Shown here: positions 31,023 to 33,639 of the stretch, piece after piece | Layout of the letters: every line of letters starts with the position of its first letter | Position numbering within the stretch: the first letter of the stretch is position 1 | DNA from: Coriobacteriales bacterium | GTDB lineage: Bacteria; Actinomycetota; Coriobacteriia; Coriobacteriales; UMGS124 | Assembly (NCBI GenBank): GCA_017515595.1 | Contig: JAFWFL010000081.1 | Span: 1 to 33,639 of the forward strand | Reading direction: 5' to 3' | Length of the DNA: 33,639 bases | Program-made: the position numbers and the translations under genes | Notes under the pieces: generated by a model | Databases searched by the model: none | Told to the model about the DNA's origin: nothing | What the model saw: only the letters and a program-made list of their open reading frames with translations

Positions 31023-32557
31023 AGGAACTCGAAGAAGTCTTAAAAGACTGGGAGCCGGTTATTGGCCTCGAGTGCCATACAGAACTTACAACGCTCCAGA
31101 CAAAGATGTTTTGCGGCTGCAGACTCTCCCATGACGATGAGCCAAACACCAATGTATGCCCTGTGTGCCTGGGTATGCCCGGCGCTTTGCCTGCGCCAAA
31201 CAAAGCGGCAATTCAGTCAATTGTTCTGGCCGGTTTGGCTACCAATTGCGAAATCATGAAGCGCTCAATGTTCTATCGCAAGAACTATTTTTATCCTGAT
31301 ATGGCTAAGAACTTCCAGACAACACAGGGCCCCATTGCATTCTGCATGGGCGGCTGGCTTGATCTCGAAGTAACAGGAGCCGCAGCTCGTGAGCGTTATG
31401 ATGACGGTACGCTCACGCCGGGGCCTGAGGGCGGCTACATTGCGCATGTGGGTATTACACGCATTCACATGGAAGAAGATGCCGCAAAGATGATTCATGT
31501 GGGCGGCATTGACGGCCGTATTGATGGCGCTGATCACTCGCTCATTGATTATAACCGCTGCGGAACTCCGCTCATTGAGCTTGTTACCGAGCCTGATTTG
31601 CGCAGTCCTGAAGAAGCGCGTCTCTTTATGGAGAAACTCAGGCAGATCTTCCTCACGCTTGGCATCTCGGACTGCTCGCTCGAAAGCGGCTCTATGCGCT
31701 GCGACGGCAACATAAGTTTGAGAAGGCGCGGTACCAAGAAGTTTGGTACCAAAACCGAGCTTAAGAACATCAACTCATTCAAGAGCCTTCACGATGGTCT
31801 CGAGTACGAAATTCGCCGTCAGGCCGAGGTTCTCGAAGAAGGCGGTATTGTTTACCAGGAGACTCGTCACTGGGAAACCTCAACAAAGCGCACGCTTGTT
31901 ATGCGTACAAAAGAGACGGCAGACGACTACCGCTTCTTCCCGGAGCCAGACCTTGCGCCGTATGATTTGTCTGAGGAATTCATAGAAGACGTTCGCAGCA
32001 GATTGCCCGAGCTTCCTGATGCGCGCAGAGACCGCTATGCACAAAGCTTTGGTATCAAGCGTTCTGATGCCGCACAGATTGCCGGTGACCCTGATGTTGC
32101 GAAGTTCTTTGAGGCGGCCATGGAGGGCAAAGATATAAAGCTTGCCCGTTCTGTCGCGAATGTTATTTTGAATGACCTCGCCGGTTACCTCAATGCTGAG
32201 GGCAAGACGGTTGCTACCATGTCTATAACGCCAGCCCAGGTTGCAAGCCTTGCTGATCTTCTGGCTACGGATGCCATCACATCGAGCCAGGGCAGAGAAG
32301 TATTCCAGGCTATGGCTGAGACAGGCAAAGACCCGGCTGCTATTGTGGACGAGCGCGGCATGAGGCAGGTAAGCGACTTGAGCGCTTTGGAACCTGTTGT
32401 CGAGAGTGTTCTCGAGGCATGTCCAGACCAGGTTGCTCAGTATAAGGGTGGTAATACCAAAGTAATAGGATATCTTGTTGGGCAGTGTATGAAGGCCAGC
32501 AAGGGCAACGGCAATCCCAAGCTGTTTAACCAATTACTTTCACAAAAGCTTGGATAG
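31019..32557 (+). CDS. gatB: Asp/Glu-tRNA amidotransferase subunit B
   Basis: The 512-residue subunit binds the misacylated tRNA and activates its side chain with ATP. WEPVIGLECHTEL at about 11-23 opens the catalytic cradle. Zinc ligands are visible as C32 and C34 (FCGC) and C47 and C50 (CPVC). The C-terminal helical and YqeY-like tail (about 400-512) ends with a conserved NPKLFNQLLSQKL. The gene overlaps gatA by 4 nt. With the upstream genes it implies that this organism lacks at least one of GlnRS or AsnRS; this is inference. Confidence 0.96.
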   Translation: MKELEEVLKDWEPVIGLECHTELTTLQTKMFCGCRLSHDDEPNTNVCPVCLGMPGALPAPNKAAIQSIVLAGLATNCEIMKRSMFYRKNYFYPDMAKNFQTTQGPIAFCMGGWLDLEVTGAAARERYDDGTLTPGPEGGYIAHVGITRIHMEEDAAKMIHVGGIDGRIDGADHSLIDYNRCGTPLIELVTEPDLRSPEEARLFMEKLRQIFLTLGISDCSLESGSMRCDGNISLRRRGTKKFGTKTELKNINSFKSLHDGLEYEIRRQAEVLEEGGIVYQETRHWETSTKRTLVMRTKETADDYRFFPEPDLAPYDLSEEFIEDVRSRLPELPDARRDRYAQSFGIKRSDAAQIAGDPDVAKFFEAAMEGKDIKLARSVANVILNDLAGYLNAEGKTVATMSITPAQVASLADLLATDAITSSQGREVFQAMAETGKDPAAIVDERGMRQVSDLSALEPVVESVLEACPDQVAQYKGGNTKVIGYLVGQCMKASKGNGNPKLFNQLLSQKLG

Positions 32558-32628
32558 ACAGTCTTTTAATGATATAAAGTATGTTACAGTATACAATGCA
32601 TCGGGTTGATGTTCGAAAGGAGTTCCCA

Positions 32629-32958
32629 ATGGCAGACCTTGATTCCGTATTGAATAACGATCAGGAATTTGAAGACGAGAATCTCGTGCTTACCAATGAC
32701 GAGGGTATCGATGAAGAATTTGAATACATTGATACCATTGATTACGAGGGCGAAGAATATGTAGTCTTCATCCCGGTAGAAGAGGACGAAGAAGGCATGG
32801 CCGAGGTATTGATTCTCAAAGTTGAGGAACTCGAAGCAGAAGACGGCCAGGAGCCCGAGGAGCAATATGTCACCATTGATGACGAAGATCTTCTCGACAA
32901 GCTCTTTGAGATCTTTAAGAAAGACCATATTGACGAGTTCGACTTTTTTGAGGAATAA
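32629..32958 (+). CDS. DUF1292-family acidic protein
   Basis: The 109-residue protein is very acidic, with the DUF1292 pattern: IDYEGEEYVVFIPVEEDEE and later EEQYVTIDDEDLLDKLFEIF. The family (YrzB-like) is common in Firmicutes and some Actinobacteria, with no known function. ATG 32629 is chosen since GAAAGGAG (32615-32622) is 6 nt upstream; earlier in-frame ATGs at 32581 and 32596 have no such site. It is 42 nt before the LeuA-domain gene and probably shares its transcript. Confidence 0.82.
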   Translation: MADLDSVLNNDQEFEDENLVLTNDEGIDEEFEYIDTIDYEGEEYVVFIPVEEDEEGMAEVLILKVEELEAEDGQEPEEQYVTIDDEDLLDKLFEIFKKDHIDEFDFFEE

Positions 32959-33000
32959 ACATAAGCATAGAATTTAGAATAAGAAAGTGAAGAAGACCTA

Positions 33001-33540
33001 ATGGAAGAAAAAGAATCCCTGCGCAGTAAACTTGTGAGCTTGGGTTATGAACTGAATGACCGCGACTTTGAAGCTTTTTACCGTGAATATCTTGACGTAG
33101 CCGAGAAAAAAGACGAAGTTTATGACGCTGATCTTGAGTCAATTGTAGAAGAATACAGGCGTAACATCAATGCTATTTATACCATTGATGCCGTTCAGAT
33201 TTCTTGCGGTTTCCCGCTCACACCAACGGCTACCGTTACGCTTACCAATAATGAAACCGGTCAGATTGATACCGCATGTGCATACGGAACCGGCCCCATT
33301 GATGCGGTTTGCCAGGCAATTGACCAGATTGTTCAAATTGAGAGCGATCTCACCGAGTTCTCGGTTAACGCTATTACCCGCGGTATTGACGCTCTCGGTG
33401 AGGTTACCATGCGTGTAACCGGTCCCGACGGCAAGATTCTCACAGGCCGCGGCAGCGACGGCGACATTGTTGTTGCATCAGCACGCGCCTATATTAACGC
33501 CCTTAACAAGCTCATTACCCATGAGCGTGTGAATTCATAA
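33001..33540 (+). CDS. Stand-alone LeuA regulatory-domain protein
   Basis: The 179 residues match only the C-terminal part of 2-isopropylmalate synthase. Residues 1-55 resemble its linker (LGYELNDRDFEAFYREY then KKDEVYDADLESIVEE). Residues 60-172 form the LeuA allosteric dimer domain, with GTGPIDAV at 96-103, a SVNAITRGIDALGEV stretch and GRGSDGDIVVASARAYINAL at 149-168. The catalytic TIM barrel is absent: an in-frame ATG starts the gene and the preceding DNA codes for DUF1292. In LeuA this domain binds leucine for feedback inhibition. Here it might be a free amino-acid sensor, a partner in trans or a remnant. It is intact, so decay is not obvious. Confidence 0.87.
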   Translation: MEEKESLRSKLVSLGYELNDRDFEAFYREYLDVAEKKDEVYDADLESIVEEYRRNINAIYTIDAVQISCGFPLTPTATVTLTNNETGQIDTACAYGTGPIDAVCQAIDQIVQIESDLTEFSVNAITRGIDALGEVTMRVTGPDGKILTGRGSDGDIVVASARAYINALNKLITHERVNS

Positions 33541-33548
33541 TGAATGTG

Positions 33549-33639
33549 GGCTGGTGACAGGGGGACAGTTCTAACACACAGTGGAAAATATGGCAGGGGA
33601 CGGTGGTTTGACATGTGGCAAGGGAAACATTTCCCTGGC
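33549..33639. repeat. Intergenic repeat, GGGACGG family, cut by window end
   Basis: The stretch carries CTGGTGACAGGGGGACAGTT, then the 18-mer GGGACGGTGGTTTGACAT (33597-33614) identical to 92-109, and a terminal AGGGAAAcaTTTCCCT palindrome. The element continues beyond the window. No gene is visible. Confidence 0.6.

Noticed and set aside
33001-33540. The LeuA-domain gene as the tail of a broken leuA
   Set aside because: The frame begins with its own ATG after an unrelated intact gene, and no remnants of the TIM barrel are visible upstream.

Overview
The window looks like a chromosomal segment of a mid-GC actinobacterium, most likely of class Coriobacteriia (Atopobium/Lancefieldella/Olsenella-like). 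This rests on the actinobacterial order rpsA-coaE-uvrB, TTG/GTG starts behind strong Shine-Dalgarno sites, tRNAs with encoded CCA, a GatCAB amidotransferase, single-chain PurL and intergenic hairpin repeats with a GGGACGG-GGTTTTGACA core. The genus call is inference. No phage, integrase, transposase or CRISPR array is visible.

Layout. 1-3350: tRNA-Leu, a SpoIIE/PP2C phosphatase and a fused STAS/anti-sigma kinase, which together form most of a partner-switching module. 3377-5970: a 231-bp palindromic repeat, tRNA-Gly (minus), a PF06541-type membrane protein, an unknown gene and a Val-Gly-Cys tRNA operon. 6052-15551: a CtpE-like P-type ATPase, rpsA, a SpoU methyltransferase, a PxpB-PxpC fusion (minus), coaE and uvrB. 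15552-18480: a nest of hairpins, an Mrp-type ATPase, an HI0933-type flavoprotein and the second 231-bp repeat. 18488-27314 (minus strand): a barstar-DUF1846 fusion, a lipoprotein barnase, cstA with a partner gene, and purL. 27458-33540: an RsmB/RsmF-like methyltransferase, an Rrf2/IscR-like regulator, gatCAB, a DUF1292 protein and a stand-alone LeuA regulatory domain.

Most striking points. (1) At 18488-20943 a membrane-anchored barnase homologue with every catalytic residue lies just upstream of a barstar domain fused in frame to a DUF1846 protein. The pair appears to have a rewired, charge-swapped interface: barnase Arg59 is Asp, while barstar Asp35, Trp38 and Glu76 are Ala, Ala and Arg. (2) Two long hairpins (15685-15827 and 29063-29187) share a 71-nt core with six compensated base pairs and a conserved loop holding a GNRA tetraloop, yet carry unrelated, perfectly paired outer arms. 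This is the covariation expected of an undescribed structured RNA or DNA element. (3) Two gap-free 231-bp imperfect palindromes (3377-3607 and 18165-18395) share inverted ends and a 53-nt core and sit at convergent gene ends. (4) A LeuA regulatory domain stands alone without a catalytic domain.

Working together: cstA (peptide/pyruvate uptake), the 5-oxoprolinase subunits, GatCAB and the LeuA-domain protein suggest amino-acid-centred metabolism. RpsA, GatCAB, the tRNAs and two RNA methyltransferases are translation functions. The phosphatase/anti-sigma pair and the Fe-S type Rrf2 protein are the visible regulators.
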